From NCBI GenBank assembly GCA_026707945.1, contig JAPOVV010000077.1, positions 124,001 through 188,000 of the forward strand: a stretch of 64,000 bases of DNA, written 5' to 3'. The first letter of the stretch is position 1. Each line of letters starts with the position of its first letter. The notes under the pieces were generated by a model. It was given only the letters and a program-made list of their open reading frames with translations. It was not told where the DNA came from and did no database searches. Positions 8,685-16,375 of the stretch are shown one piece after another. Source of the stretch: Gammaproteobacteria bacterium. GTDB taxonomy: Bacteria; Pseudomonadota; Gammaproteobacteria; Pseudomonadales; Azotimanducaceae. The position numbers and the translations under genes are program-made.

Positions 8685-9098
8685 GTGAGAAGACGGCGTA
8701 GTAGTCAAGAACAAGACGGTGACGAGAAGATTAATCTCACGCCAATGCTGGACGTCGTGTTCATCATGTTGATCTTCTTCATCGTCACCGCGACGTTCGT
8801 CAAGGAGATTGGCATTGATGTCAATCAGCCAGAAGACGACAAGCCACCGAACATCGACCCTGATAAGAAGAGCATCGTAGTTCGAATCACTAGTCGAGAC
8901 CGAATCATCATCGGGGCTCGCGATGTGGCGTTCGAAGCGGTTCGTGCCAACATCGAGCGTTTACACGCTGAAAACCCCGAAGCGCCTGTTGTCATCCAAC
9001 CGCACGACGACTCGACGGTCAATACCATCACACATGTGATGGACTCGGCGCGTCTTGCTGGCGTTCCTAATCCGACATTTGCTTCAGGTCCGGGTTAA
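8685..9098 (+). CDS. ExbD/TolR family biopolymer transport protein
   Basis: ExbD proteins form, with ExbB, the proton-driven motor that energises TonB-dependent outer-membrane transport. This 137-residue protein has the family layout: a short positive cytoplasmic tail, one membrane helix LDVVFIMLIFFIVTATFV (about 23-40) with the essential aspartate in PMLDVVF, then a periplasmic domain. GTG start at 8685, supported by the purine-rich GGAAAAGG upstream. No exbB, tolQ or tonB is in the window, so this gene stands as an orphan; a TonB-dependent receptor lies 18 kb away. Confidence 0.92.
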   Translation: MRRRRSSQEQDGDEKINLTPMLDVVFIMLIFFIVTATFVKEIGIDVNQPEDDKPPNIDPDKKSIVVRITSRDRIIIGARDVAFEAVRANIERLHAENPEAPVVIQPHDDSTVNTITHVMDSARLAGVPNPTFASGPG

Positions 9099-9129
9099 CG
9101 GCAACACCATCCCAGCGACTTGCGTCGCT

Positions 9130-10431
9130 CTAAAACAGGTGTAACAAACCCGCAATCGTGCCGGTTAAGCACGCTACGAGTGTGCCGGAAATAAGCGTAC
9201 GCGGACCTAACTGCAACAACTCGTCTCGACGTTCTGGTACGATCGTCGACACGCCGCCAATCAGGATGCCGACGCTGCCCAAATTGGTAAACCCACACAA
9301 CGCATATGTCATGATCAGCGACGTGTGTGGTTGCAGAGTCGGTCCGACTTCTCCGAGTTGGAAGTACGCGACTAATTCGTTCAGGACGAACTTGGTGCCA
9401 AGCAAACTGCCCGCAGCAGCAGCGTCCTGCCATTCCACACCCATAGCCCATGCCAAGGGTGCGAACACCCATCCGAGAATCGTCGCAAGTGTCAAGGGCT
9501 CGTAGTCATCAGCAACGGTCGCGCCAAACAACTCTCGTATTGACGTATCACCCCAACCAAGGAGTAGATTCACCAGCGCGACTAGCGCGATTAGTGCAAT
9601 CAACATCGCGCCGACGTTGACGACCAAACGAACGCCAAATGTCGTACCCGTCGTTATCGCGTCGACCGTACTGTCATAGCTCAGACCTTCTTCACTCATT
9701 TCGTCGACCCCTGTGATCTTGTCACCAGGGATCATGATCCGCGCGATCAAGATAGCACCAAAGATGTTGATCATCGACGCCGTGATGATGTGTCCGATCG
9801 CATCACCGAGCACGTCACCGAGAATGGCAGCGTACAAACCCATGATGGACCCCGCCACCGTTGCCATGCCACATGTAATCACCATGAAGAACTCGGAACG
9901 CGATAACGAATTCAAATAGGCTCGAATGACGAGCGGCGACTCAACCATGCCGACAAACAAGCTGGCCGAAGCGGCTAACCCAACAGCACCGCCGATATGC
10001 AAGCTTCGTTGCATGACCCAGGCGATTCCCTTGATCACGCGTGGCAATATGCCCCAATGCCAGAGCACAGCAACCAAAATACTGAAAACAAGAATCTGAG
10101 GCAGAATTACGAACGCAAACATAGGTACGTAGGCGTTCTCGCCTAAAACGAACGGATAGTCCTCGGGAAATACGTTCGCGTCAGATCCTAAGTAGCCGAA
10201 AACAAATCGCGTTCCTTCCATCGTCGCAGATTGAATCCCTGCGAATACGGTTGTAAGCGCTTGGAGTACCTCATAGATAAACGGTACCTTGAGCAGAATG
10301 AGCGCAAGTACGATTTGAGCGGCGAGCGTCAAACCTACGGTTGTCCAACGCACCTCACTCTTTTTTTCACTAAATCCCCATGCGATCAGCAAGATGACCG
10401 CAATACCGAGAATACCTTGTAATCCGGACAA
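9130..10431 (-). CDS. Concentrative nucleoside transporter (CNT/NupC family)
   Basis: An inner-membrane importer of nucleosides driven by sodium or protons. The 433 residues show the CNT arrangement: three N-terminal helices, then a core with the gating segment GVAGSIMGLYA-like sequence (AGSIMGLYAAILG), the ALCGFTNLGSVGILIGG motif and the C-terminal LVACLTGTIAGLL. It faces away from the PfkB-kinase gene across a 56 bp divergent gap, consistent with a joint uptake-and-phosphorylation role for nucleosides. Its 3' end approaches exbD tail to tail (31 bp). Confidence 0.93.
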   Translation of the reverse strand: MSGLQGILGIAVILLIAWGFSEKKSEVRWTTVGLTLAAQIVLALILLKVPFIYEVLQALTTVFAGIQSATMEGTRFVFGYLGSDANVFPEDYPFVLGENAYVPMFAFVILPQILVFSILVAVLWHWGILPRVIKGIAWVMQRSLHIGGAVGLAASASLFVGMVESPLVIRAYLNSLSRSEFFMVITCGMATVAGSIMGLYAAILGDVLGDAIGHIITASMINIFGAILIARIMIPGDKITGVDEMSEEGLSYDSTVDAITTGTTFGVRLVVNVGAMLIALIALVALVNLLLGWGDTSIRELFGATVADDYEPLTLATILGWVFAPLAWAMGVEWQDAAAAGSLLGTKFVLNELVAYFQLGEVGPTLQPHTSLIMTYALCGFTNLGSVGILIGGVSTIVPERRDELLQLGPRTLISGTLVACLTGTIAGLLHLF

Positions 10432-10487
10432 AATAAAAGTCTCACTCGTATTCGTGGCACAATACTAATTGTCCGTTAAGGTTCGAA

Positions 10488-11438
10488 ATGTCCACCATCC
10501 TTGTTGTCGGCACTTATGCCATAGACTTCGTCGGAAAATATCCCCGCCCGTTTTCGACGTTGCCTGAACCAAAGGCGTTGAACCTATCAATTCAGCTAAG
10601 CGGCTTGCGTAAAGGTTTCGGAGGGTGTGCGATGAACATAGCTGTCACTTTGCACAGACTCGGACACCATGCGATTCCGTTCGCGGATGTAGGTAGCGCG
10701 ATGGATGCGGACTACGCGAGGCATCTGATCGATGTTGGTTTAGATCAACGTGGGCTAAGGCAAACGAGCGAAAATGCACTTAGTGCTCACGCCCTAATCC
10801 TCACCGACCCTGAGGAAAATCAATTCACAGCTTTCTATGCGGGAGAACCAAAGACGAACTTTCGAGCTGACCTTGAAGCACTTATGGATTCGCTCGCAGA
10901 ACCGATCGAGTTCGTCGTTATTGCACCAATCGAACCTCAGTACATGATTCCGGCAGCAAACGCATGCAGGGATCGAGGACTGTCTTTCCTGTGTGATCCT
11001 GGTCAGTGTACGACTGCGTTCACGCCCGATGATTGCGATGCACTGGTAGAAGCGTCTTCAGTGATGTGTTTTAATCGCTTTGAACACGAGATTTTCGAAA
11101 ACCACGTTAAAGACTTAGATCAAAGATTGGACTTGACCATCGTGACCCAAGGGTCAGACGGTGTGCGCTTCAAATCAAACGGATTGTGGCATCGCGAACG
11201 TGCCGCACAACCGCGACAGCGCATTGATCCGACAGGATGCGGTGACGCGTTTCGTTCCGGTTTAGTACATGCACATCTATTGAACGCGTCTTGGCAAGAC
11301 GCAGTTCGCGCCGGTTGTGTGCTTGCAACGATAAATCTCGAGCACGTTGGAACACAAAGTCATGACCCTAAGGACTTTCGGGTTCGTTACGTCGACGAGT
11401 GGAACGATTGTCCTGAGTGGCTTGAGAACACAGTGTGA
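10488..11438 (+). CDS. PfkB family kinase, adenosine/ribonucleoside kinase-like
   Basis: A ribokinase-fold sugar or nucleoside kinase. The N-terminal region GLRKGFGGCAMNIAVTLHRLG is the PfkB signature 1 form seen in bacterial adenosine-kinase-like proteins, and DPTGCGDAFRSG holds the catalytic base D253. Length 316 is normal. Divergent from a CNT nucleoside transporter by 56 bp and overlapping the next kinase gene by 4 bp (GTGA), so it heads an operon of PfkB kinase, CPT-like kinase and sirtuin. Nucleoside is therefore a better guess than free sugar, but this is inference. Confidence 0.9.
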   Translation: MSTILVVGTYAIDFVGKYPRPFSTLPEPKALNLSIQLSGLRKGFGGCAMNIAVTLHRLGHHAIPFADVGSAMDADYARHLIDVGLDQRGLRQTSENALSAHALILTDPEENQFTAFYAGEPKTNFRADLEALMDSLAEPIEFVVIAPIEPQYMIPAANACRDRGLSFLCDPGQCTTAFTPDDCDALVEASSVMCFNRFEHEIFENHVKDLDQRLDLTIVTQGSDGVRFKSNGLWHRERAAQPRQRIDPTGCGDAFRSGLVHAHLLNASWQDAVRAGCVLATINLEHVGTQSHDPKDFRVRYVDEWNDCPEWLENTV

Positions 11439-12046
11439 CAGGTAACGTCATCGTATTGAACGGCACATCCAGTGCGGGTAAGACGACGCTGGCTAAGGCG
11501 ATACAGACATCCGCGGAAGAACCTTATCAGTTATTCGCGTTTGACCAGTTTCGTGATGGTTTGCCCGATCGATTCCGAGGTTTGAATTCACCAGAAGGGT
11601 CACCTGGCTATTCGGGGTTGAACGTCGTCGCAGCACCGGACGACGGTGTCGTCAAAGCCTATATCAAGCTAGGTTCACACGCACTAACCGCGCTGCATGG
11701 CATGCATCAAGCGATCGCCTCATTCGCTCGTACAGGTCACCATGTCATCGTCGATCACTACGTGAACCATCCTCACGCTGCCGATGACTTAGTTACGACG
11801 TTCGCAGATTTAAAAACAACGCTTGTGCGAGTCGTTTGCGACCTCCCAGAGCTGCTACGACGCGAAGGCTTGCGACCCGGTCGTTTTCCGGGTACTGCTG
11901 AAACGCAACGGGACATCATGAACGAATGTTTCAAATATGATCTCAGCGTAGATTCAACTCATACGCCCGCAACAGTTCTTGCCAGGGAAGTACTGGCATT
12001 CGTAGCTAATCAAACAAAAGGAACTACCATCGATGACAAGGTCTGA
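11435..12046 (+). CDS. Chloramphenicol-phosphotransferase-like (CPT) P-loop kinase
   Basis: A 203-residue P-loop protein with Walker A GTSSAGKTTLAKA at 10-22 and later motifs of the CPT-like family (DQFRDGLPDRF, GHHVIVDHY). Founding members phosphorylate chloramphenicol, but most relatives sit in ordinary operons and act on unknown small hydroxyl compounds, so antibiotic resistance should not be assumed. GTG start overlaps the upstream stop by 4 bp; its 3' end overlaps the sirtuin start by 14 bp, so the three genes are translationally coupled. Confidence 0.85.
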   Translation: MTGNVIVLNGTSSAGKTTLAKAIQTSAEEPYQLFAFDQFRDGLPDRFRGLNSPEGSPGYSGLNVVAAPDDGVVKAYIKLGSHALTALHGMHQAIASFARTGHHVIVDHYVNHPHAADDLVTTFADLKTTLVRVVCDLPELLRREGLRPGRFPGTAETQRDIMNECFKYDLSVDSTHTPATVLAREVLAFVANQTKGTTIDDKV

Positions 12047-12791
12047 GCGCCTATCTGCACTTCGCGGGATGATCGAAGACGCCGAGAACATTGTTATTTT
12101 TACGGGCGCTGGAGTAAGTACCGAGTCAGGCATTCCAGACTTTCGTAGTCCAGGTACCGGCTTATGGACCAAAATCAAACCCACCGACTTCAACGATTTC
12201 GTAGGTTCAGCGGAAATCCGAAAGAAGTCCTGGGAACGGAAATTCGATGGCGAAGACAAAATGGCACAAGCGTTGCCGAACCGCGGTCATCGAGCGATCG
12301 CACATCTGATGGATATTGGTAAAGCGAGCATCGTAGTTACCCAAAACGTTGACAACCTGCACCAAGCTTCAGGAGTACCCGACGACAAGGTTCTCGAGCT
12401 CCACGGTAATGCGAAATTTGCTAAGTGTCTAACTTGTGACGAGCGTTACGAACTGGAAGACCTCGAAATTCAATTCCGTGTGGAAGGTGAAGTTCAGCCT
12501 TGTGCGATCTGCGGCGGAATCATCAAGACCGCCACGATTTCATTCGGTCAAGCACTGCCTCAAGACGTGCTGATGTACGCCGTCTACGCAAGCGAGCATT
12601 GTGATCTGTTCCTAGTAGTCGGATCTTCTCTACAGGTTTATCCTGCCGCAAGTCTGCCAGAACTCGCAAAACGAAGTGGTGCCAACCTCGTGATCTTGAA
12701 CCGCGAACCAACGCCTTTAGATGTAATTGCTGACTTAGTCGTGAATGACGAAATTGGTCCGACACTAGGCGAAGTTGTTGGGGTGAACTAG
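12033..12791 (+). CDS. cobB: Sirtuin-family NAD-dependent protein deacylase
   Basis: Removes acyl groups from protein lysines, consuming NAD+ and giving nicotinamide and O-acyl-ADP-ribose. All core motifs are present: FTGAGVSTESGIPDFRS (23-39), TQNVDNLHQASG (about 106-117), ELHGN with the catalytic histidine (about 125), and a Cys4 zinc module CLTC ... CAIC. The tyrosine/arginine pair typical of CobB/SIRT5 desuccinylases is not evident in the RKKSWERK region, so simple deacetylation may be preferred. Third gene of the operon with two small-molecule kinases; its stop abuts the stop of the opposite-strand VWA gene with no spacing. Confidence 0.95.
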   Translation: MTRSERLSALRGMIEDAENIVIFTGAGVSTESGIPDFRSPGTGLWTKIKPTDFNDFVGSAEIRKKSWERKFDGEDKMAQALPNRGHRAIAHLMDIGKASIVVTQNVDNLHQASGVPDDKVLELHGNAKFAKCLTCDERYELEDLEIQFRVEGEVQPCAICGGIIKTATISFGQALPQDVLMYAVYASEHCDLFLVVGSSLQVYPAASLPELAKRSGANLVILNREPTPLDVIADLVVNDEIGPTLGEVVGVN

Positions 12792-14138
12792 CTATCGCAT
12801 AGTCGTCATTAAGCGGTCAGCAAAGCGTTCGATGTGCATAAGTTGATTACATAGGAACACTTCTGTACAGAAAGGTGCGAAACGAATCATTTCAGAGTCT
12901 CCTTCACGCCACTGCGAGCGTACTTCCGGATTCAACCAAAACAGCTGCTTCACTCGTTTCGACACCTCCGCCAGAACGGCGACACCGGGATCATAAAAAT
13001 TCGAACGTGCATCACCGAGAACGATGACCGTTGCGCGTTTGTTAAGGTCCTTTCCGACTAGCTGACGAAAGTCAAAAAAAGCTCGGCCGTAGTCAGTGTT
13101 ACCTTTCCCCCAGTCAAACAACGCTTCCTCAATCGCTGTTTCCGATGCCTTATTACGAAAAACTTCGGTTACCTCACCGAGTTCACTTGAGAACGCAAAT
13201 GCTCGGACGCGTGGCAAGATGTCGACTAGCTCATAAAGAAACAACAACAGAAAACGAGCAATACTTGAGACCGAATTGCTGACATCGCAAACTACATAAA
13301 TCGTCGAAGGTTCTTTGCGCACTTTTCGCCAGTGCAGTTCGTAAACGTTACCGTCGTATGCCATGTTCTGACGAATCGTTCGCTTATATTCAAGGAGTCC
13401 GCGTTGCGTTCGTTTGGCACGTCGCCGATACGCCTTACTAAATTGCTTAGCCAATCGTTCAACAACGCGTCGCACCTCGACGTAATACTCGGGTGGAAGT
13501 CGATTCAGATGCCCGGCAAGTGCTGCCTCGAGTATCGCACGCTTCGAAGTAGGATCTACATGAAGTCGATATTGACCGTCGACATAGTCCTTAACTTGCT
13601 TGTAGAGATATTGCCTGACATACCGCAATAAAGGCGCTATACCTGGATCTGGATCGTTCGTAAGGTACTCGTCAAGTCTAGGCAAGCCCATCGAGTTCGC
13701 TATTTGCATCTCGAATGATCGTTTCTCCCGCAGCGCAGAAATGTCGTCGATGTGTAGTTGACTAGCTGCTTGCTGCATCATCTCAGTTAGCAGCTCACGA
13801 TTCCCATCGAGCATCTCGCTGATGCCTTCCGCGAGAGGGGATCCTAAACGTGCTTGCGTTTCAGAATCGAGTGCGTGACTTTCAAAGGAGTTGAGCATGG
13901 CACGCTTCGGCGGTTCGCGGAAACCTAACTGCTCAAAGAAACGGTCAAATGTGTCTTCGAACGCCATCTTTTCCGGCAGAGTTTTCGCGAGCGCAAGTCC
14001 TAAGGCATTCTTTAAAAAATCGCGGTCTGAGATGCCGATACGACTGACTACCGCGAACGCATCGAGAGTTTCCGCGGGAGATACGCGGATATTCGCCTTG
14101 CGCAGGGCGCGCACAAATCGCGCAAACGTGACTTCCAT
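12792..14138 (-). CDS. VWA domain protein of the CoxE-like family
   Basis: The N-terminal half is helical (begins FARFVRALRKANIRVSPAE, a typical CoxE-like opening). The C-terminal half is a von Willebrand A domain with a metal-binding MIDAS: DVSNS (DxSxS), a threonine in GNTDYG, and GDARSNFYDPG. Such proteins normally work with a MoxR-type AAA ATPase in metallo-enzyme maturation or complex assembly. No MoxR gene is adjacent here, so partner and target are unknown. Length 448. It is divergent (12 bp) from a choline-kinase-like gene and convergent with cobB. Confidence 0.9.
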   Translation of the reverse strand: MEVTFARFVRALRKANIRVSPAETLDAFAVVSRIGISDRDFLKNALGLALAKTLPEKMAFEDTFDRFFEQLGFREPPKRAMLNSFESHALDSETQARLGSPLAEGISEMLDGNRELLTEMMQQAASQLHIDDISALREKRSFEMQIANSMGLPRLDEYLTNDPDPGIAPLLRYVRQYLYKQVKDYVDGQYRLHVDPTSKRAILEAALAGHLNRLPPEYYVEVRRVVERLAKQFSKAYRRRAKRTQRGLLEYKRTIRQNMAYDGNVYELHWRKVRKEPSTIYVVCDVSNSVSSIARFLLLFLYELVDILPRVRAFAFSSELGEVTEVFRNKASETAIEEALFDWGKGNTDYGRAFFDFRQLVGKDLNKRATVIVLGDARSNFYDPGVAVLAEVSKRVKQLFWLNPEVRSQWREGDSEMIRFAPFCTEVFLCNQLMHIERFADRLMTTMR

Positions 14139-14150
14139 CCGTCAAGTATT

Positions 14151-14981
14151 ATGAGTTCGAATTTAAGGAATCGGTCGCGATCCTATATGCAGGACACCGC
14201 GGAAGTCATCGATCGCGCAAAAGAGCTCTTACCTGACGCTCAGCATGTCCAAATCATTGAGTATCTCGAGGGTGGCTGGAGCAACCGTAACTATCACATA
14301 CGGATCGATGGTGTCGATGCCGTTATGCGTCTCAAAAATCCACTATCCGTCGCTCCAGATCGCGAATATCTTTACCTTGCGAACCCACTCGCGCCTCAAG
14401 TGCTTGCATACGACCGGGCATGTGGCGACATGATCACGCGTTTCGTTCACGGTGATCTTCTAGTCAACTCACCCATAACACCGCAGGTAGCCGCTTCGTA
14501 CATGCTCGAGCTCCACGCACAGATTCCGAGTGGCATAAGAACCTACCACGCAGAACCCATCATCGATGGTTACCTTGAAGGACTTAAACTCCGAGAGGAA
14601 CTTGACTCTATTTATCGCTCGTTGCGGTGGGAACCGCAGAAGCTTTGCGGTTGCCACAACGAACTCAACGACTGGAATGTGATCAAAACTTCAAACGGTT
14701 TCTGCACACTAGATTGGGAGTCGGCGGGTGATAACGACCCGATTTTCGATGTAGTCGGCCTGTGCTATGGATTGGAGTTCGGTGATTCGGCATTCGCCCA
14801 GTGCATTAACTGTTACGATCCGGACGTTGAACCCGAGCACGTCCGACGAACGCGTATCCTCTATCAAATCCGCGAACACGCTTGGGCACTAGATCGATTA
14901 CGCCATGGCAGCAATCACGAAGGTATCGTAAAGCAGAGACAAGACACCGAAATTGAAATCGAGCGTCTAATTGCCGCTTAG
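14151..14981 (+). CDS. Choline/ethanolamine-kinase-like phosphotransferase (LicA/APH fold)
   Basis: An aminoglycoside-phosphotransferase-fold kinase. GGWSNRNYHIRIDG (about 42-55) corresponds to the nucleotide-binding turn, CHNELNDWNVI (about 167-177) to the Brenner catalytic loop, and LDWESAGDNDPIFDV to the metal-binding DFG-equivalent, in the form seen in choline kinases. The first aspartate of the classical HxD loop reads E here. Length 276; an internal ATG at 14187 is an alternative start that leaves more space from the divergent VWA gene. Substrate unknown: choline, ethanolamine or thiamine are reasonable candidates. Confidence 0.85.
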   Translation: MSSNLRNRSRSYMQDTAEVIDRAKELLPDAQHVQIIEYLEGGWSNRNYHIRIDGVDAVMRLKNPLSVAPDREYLYLANPLAPQVLAYDRACGDMITRFVHGDLLVNSPITPQVAASYMLELHAQIPSGIRTYHAEPIIDGYLEGLKLREELDSIYRSLRWEPQKLCGCHNELNDWNVIKTSNGFCTLDWESAGDNDPIFDVVGLCYGLEFGDSAFAQCINCYDPDVEPEHVRRTRILYQIREHAWALDRLRHGSNHEGIVKQRQDTEIEIERLIAA

Positions 14982-15007
14982 GTTGTCGTCGTCCCCGTAT
15001 TCGGAAA

Positions 15008-15538
15008 TTACGGATTGATCACGCCGTTCGATATAAGGCAGTCAGTCGCACATCCAGTGCGCTCACGACCTTTACCTTTGACAACCGAATAGTCAAACCC
15101 CAATTCACCTAGTACCCGCTCGTAGACCTCGAAAAGATGAGAAAGATCTGATCTGGATTCACGTTGCGGATCGTATTCCCACGATAAATCAGGATACGTA
15201 AGTAAGTAGCTTCGTGAAGCCTGCTGCTTGAGATGCCGATCTATGTATGAGGGAACGTACCCGAATTTCTCAGCAAACCAAACGCGTAATACCACGCCGT
15301 CCGTATCCAGCACGCCAAAGTACGGTTCGGCATTCAGGAAGTCCTGTTCCCGATAAAGTTGCTCTCGTGCAACAATGTGGACATCTTCCTCAGTGTAGTT
15401 CGTGTCAGTTAGAAACTCACGCGCATACTCTGGTAACCATACGCCATGGTGCAACTTCGCGAGCTCCTTCGCCAATGTGGTCTTACCAGTCGACTCGGGA
15501 CCAACGATGGACACCACTCGCAATCGTGCGCTATTCAA
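15008..15538 (-). CDS. NadR-like ATP-binding protein (ribosylnicotinamide-kinase type)
   Basis: A 176-residue P-loop kinase with GPESTGKTTLAKELA (13-27) and PEYAREFL, both hallmark sequences of the nicotinamide-riboside-kinase module of NadR. The adenylyltransferase and helix-turn-helix modules of NadR are absent, and no PnuC transporter is nearby. The start appears to be TTG at 15538, since the frame closes at a TGA two codons upstream. Convergent with the choline-kinase-like gene. Ribosylnicotinamide phosphorylation is likely but other nucleosides cannot be excluded. Confidence 0.85.
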   Translation of the reverse strand: MNSARLRVVSIVGPESTGKTTLAKELAKLHHGVWLPEYAREFLTDTNYTEEDVHIVAREQLYREQDFLNAEPYFGVLDTDGVVLRVWFAEKFGYVPSYIDRHLKQQASRSYLLTYPDLSWEYDPQRESRSDLSHLFEVYERVLGELGFDYSVVKGKGRERTGCATDCLISNGVINP

Positions 15539-15661
15539 GACAATTCATCCTAACAATGGTTCGCGCGGTCTTACGTCACCATACTTAGTTGCTTTATCGC
15601 ACCTGGAATTTTGGTACCCTTGCACAGGTCTAATCTGCCGTAGCACTTATTTCTACTCCAA

Positions 15662-16360
15662 ATGCCACACACCATCGCGATTGTCGAAGACGAAATCGAT
15701 CAACGTAAGAACTATCGAAACGCTATTGAAAAGAAAGGGTACGACGTGATTGAGTTCACCGACCGCCGGTCAGCGTTAGAAGGTCTTGAGAACAGAAAAC
15801 CTGACCTAGCTGTCCTCGACATTATTCTCGGCGATGACGAGGATGGAGGGTTTGATTTGTGTGCCGATCTTCTAACCCGATTCCCTAAGTTACCGATTAT
15901 TTTTCTAACCGAACGCATCAACGAAAACGACAAGATTAATGGTCTACGGCTTGGCGCGTGGGATTATTTGCCAAAGCCAATTTCGTTGGACTACCTCGTC
16001 GCACGCATCTCGTCGCTGATACGAATACACGAAGCGCGTCTCGAACCTGAACCTGATCTTTCACAATCTAAAACAATCGGCAAACTGACGATCGACAATG
16101 AAAGCTTGCTTGTCTCATGGGACGACGAGCAGATCAACCTCTCCGGTACGGAGTTTCGGATGCTCGCACGGCTTGTCGCAATGCCAGGTTCAGCCGTAAG
16201 CTACGAAAATCTCAAAGAAGCAACCATGCACAACGTGGTGACGACCAACACTATTAACACTCACATGCGCAACATCCGTAAGAAGTTTGAAAGCGTCGAC
16301 CCTCAATTCGCCGCGATAAAAAGCGAATACGGGTTGGGCTACCGCTGGTCAAGCGGCTAG
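15662..16360 (+). CDS. pdsR: OmpR-type response regulator, PdsR-like
   Basis: Receiver domain (1-120) with acidic pocket VEDE (8-11), phosphoacceptor D53 in AVLDIILGD and conserved K105 in LPKPIS. A winged-helix DNA-binding domain follows (about 140-230; NLSGTEFRMLARL, TINTHMRNIRKKF, SEYGLGYRW). The insert after D53 (GDDEDGGFDLCADL) and the pairing with the next gene match my memory of the response regulator of the proteobacterial dedicated sortase system (TIGR03787). It lies 15 bp upstream of the kinase gene, so they form an operon. No sortase or LPXTG-type target is in the window. Confidence 0.85.
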   Translation: MPHTIAIVEDEIDQRKNYRNAIEKKGYDVIEFTDRRSALEGLENRKPDLAVLDIILGDDEDGGFDLCADLLTRFPKLPIIFLTERINENDKINGLRLGAWDYLPKPISLDYLVARISSLIRIHEARLEPEPDLSQSKTIGKLTIDNESLLVSWDDEQINLSGTEFRMLARLVAMPGSAVSYENLKEATMHNVVTTNTINTHMRNIRKKFESVDPQFAAIKSEYGLGYRWSSG

Positions 16361-16375
16361 CGACGTCACTAAAAC

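Noticed and set aside
11435-12046. Chloramphenicol resistance gene
   Set aside because: The protein belongs to the CPT-like fold family, but it sits in a housekeeping-type operon and nothing points to antibiotic specificity.
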